From CAMPJU01 sp046566095 (GTDB taxonomy: Bacteria > Pseudomonadota > Gammaproteobacteria > Xanthomonadales > Xanthomonadaceae), in assembly GCA_046566095.1 (NCBI GenBank), contig JBKHXI010000021.1, positions 1 through 7,508 on the forward strand: DNA of 7,508 nt. Reading direction: 5' to 3'. The position numbers and the translations under genes were made by a program. Positions 7,441-7,508 of this stretch are shown piece by piece (within the stretch, counting starts at the first letter, position 1; every line of letters begins with the position of its first letter). The notes beneath the pieces are model-generated. The model ran no database searches. It was not told where the DNA came from and saw nothing but the letters and a program-made list of their open reading frames with translations.

Positions 7441-7508
7441 CGACTGACCTTGCGCTTCAGCGTGCGCGCAGTCTGGATACCAGCGTGCGCGTGATCGGGT
7501 CGTCCGCT

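Larger units (their letters stand above)
6914..7508. other. Gene-free, repeat-rich intergenic region
   Basis: No supportable gene is found in these 595 bases. Open frames exist on both strands, but they run through inverted repeats or continue antisense through queG, and none shows a known motif or good start. The first about 75 nt after queG hold only a short palindrome around 6916-6925 and a small hairpin at 6928-6938, without a T-run. From 6993 onward the region is a chain of separate inverted repeats, listed individually. Bases 7348-7421 and 7441-7508 show nothing definite beyond a GATCCGGATC palindrome at 7373-7382. Confidence 0.7.

Noticed and set aside
6914..7508. A CRISPR array, tRNA or riboswitch in the intergenic region
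   Set aside because: There are no evenly spaced direct repeats. No cloverleaf with a T-arm GTTCGANNC motif or other tRNA hallmark is visible, and no downstream gene in the window could be controlled by a riboswitch.

Overview
The window is very GC-rich chromosomal DNA (roughly 70% G+C by eye) from a gammaproteobacterium, most likely of the Xanthomonadaceae (Lysobacter/Luteimonas/Xanthomonas type). This rests on three things: the gene order queG < > nnr-tsaE-amidase-mutL, which is the ancestral gammaproteobacterial arrangement also seen in E. coli; a MutL that carries an endonuclease motif, unlike E. coli MutL; and a repeat-rich intergenic region of a kind common in that family. The taxonomic placement is inference.

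Layout. Bases 1-5778 are one leftward gene train, read from right to left. It starts with nnr (NAD(P)H-hydrate epimerase/dehydratase, 4228-5778), followed almost without a gap by tsaE (t6A tRNA-modification ATPase, 3722-4225). Next come an AMIN-domain N-acetylmuramoyl-L-alanine amidase (2114-3643), mutL (mismatch repair, 209-2029), and a truncated gene for a small exported or lipoprotein-like protein (1-206) whose GTG start lies just past the mutL stop. In E. coli miaA follows mutL; here it does not. On the other side, queG (epoxyqueuosine reductase, 5801-6913) runs rightward from a 22-bp divergent spacer. Bases 6914-7508 hold no gene I can support but contain a cluster of nested inverted repeats.

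How the genes work together. They are housekeeping functions linked by conserved order rather than by one pathway: two tRNA modifications of the anticodon region (t6A by TsaE, queuosine by QueG), repair of damaged NAD(P)H (Nnr), septal peptidoglycan splitting (amidase) and mismatch repair (MutL). The five complete genes are intact, with the expected catalytic residues.

I did not find a new defence system or gene cluster. The least explained features are (a) the nnr/queG spacer, where a single AT-rich patch offers overlapping -10 boxes on both strands, each exactly 6 nt from its ATG, which predicts leaderless transcripts both ways; and (b) two composite palindromes at 7056-7169 and 7235-7347, each with a 25-26 bp outer stem and a 62-63 nt interior holding two further hairpins.
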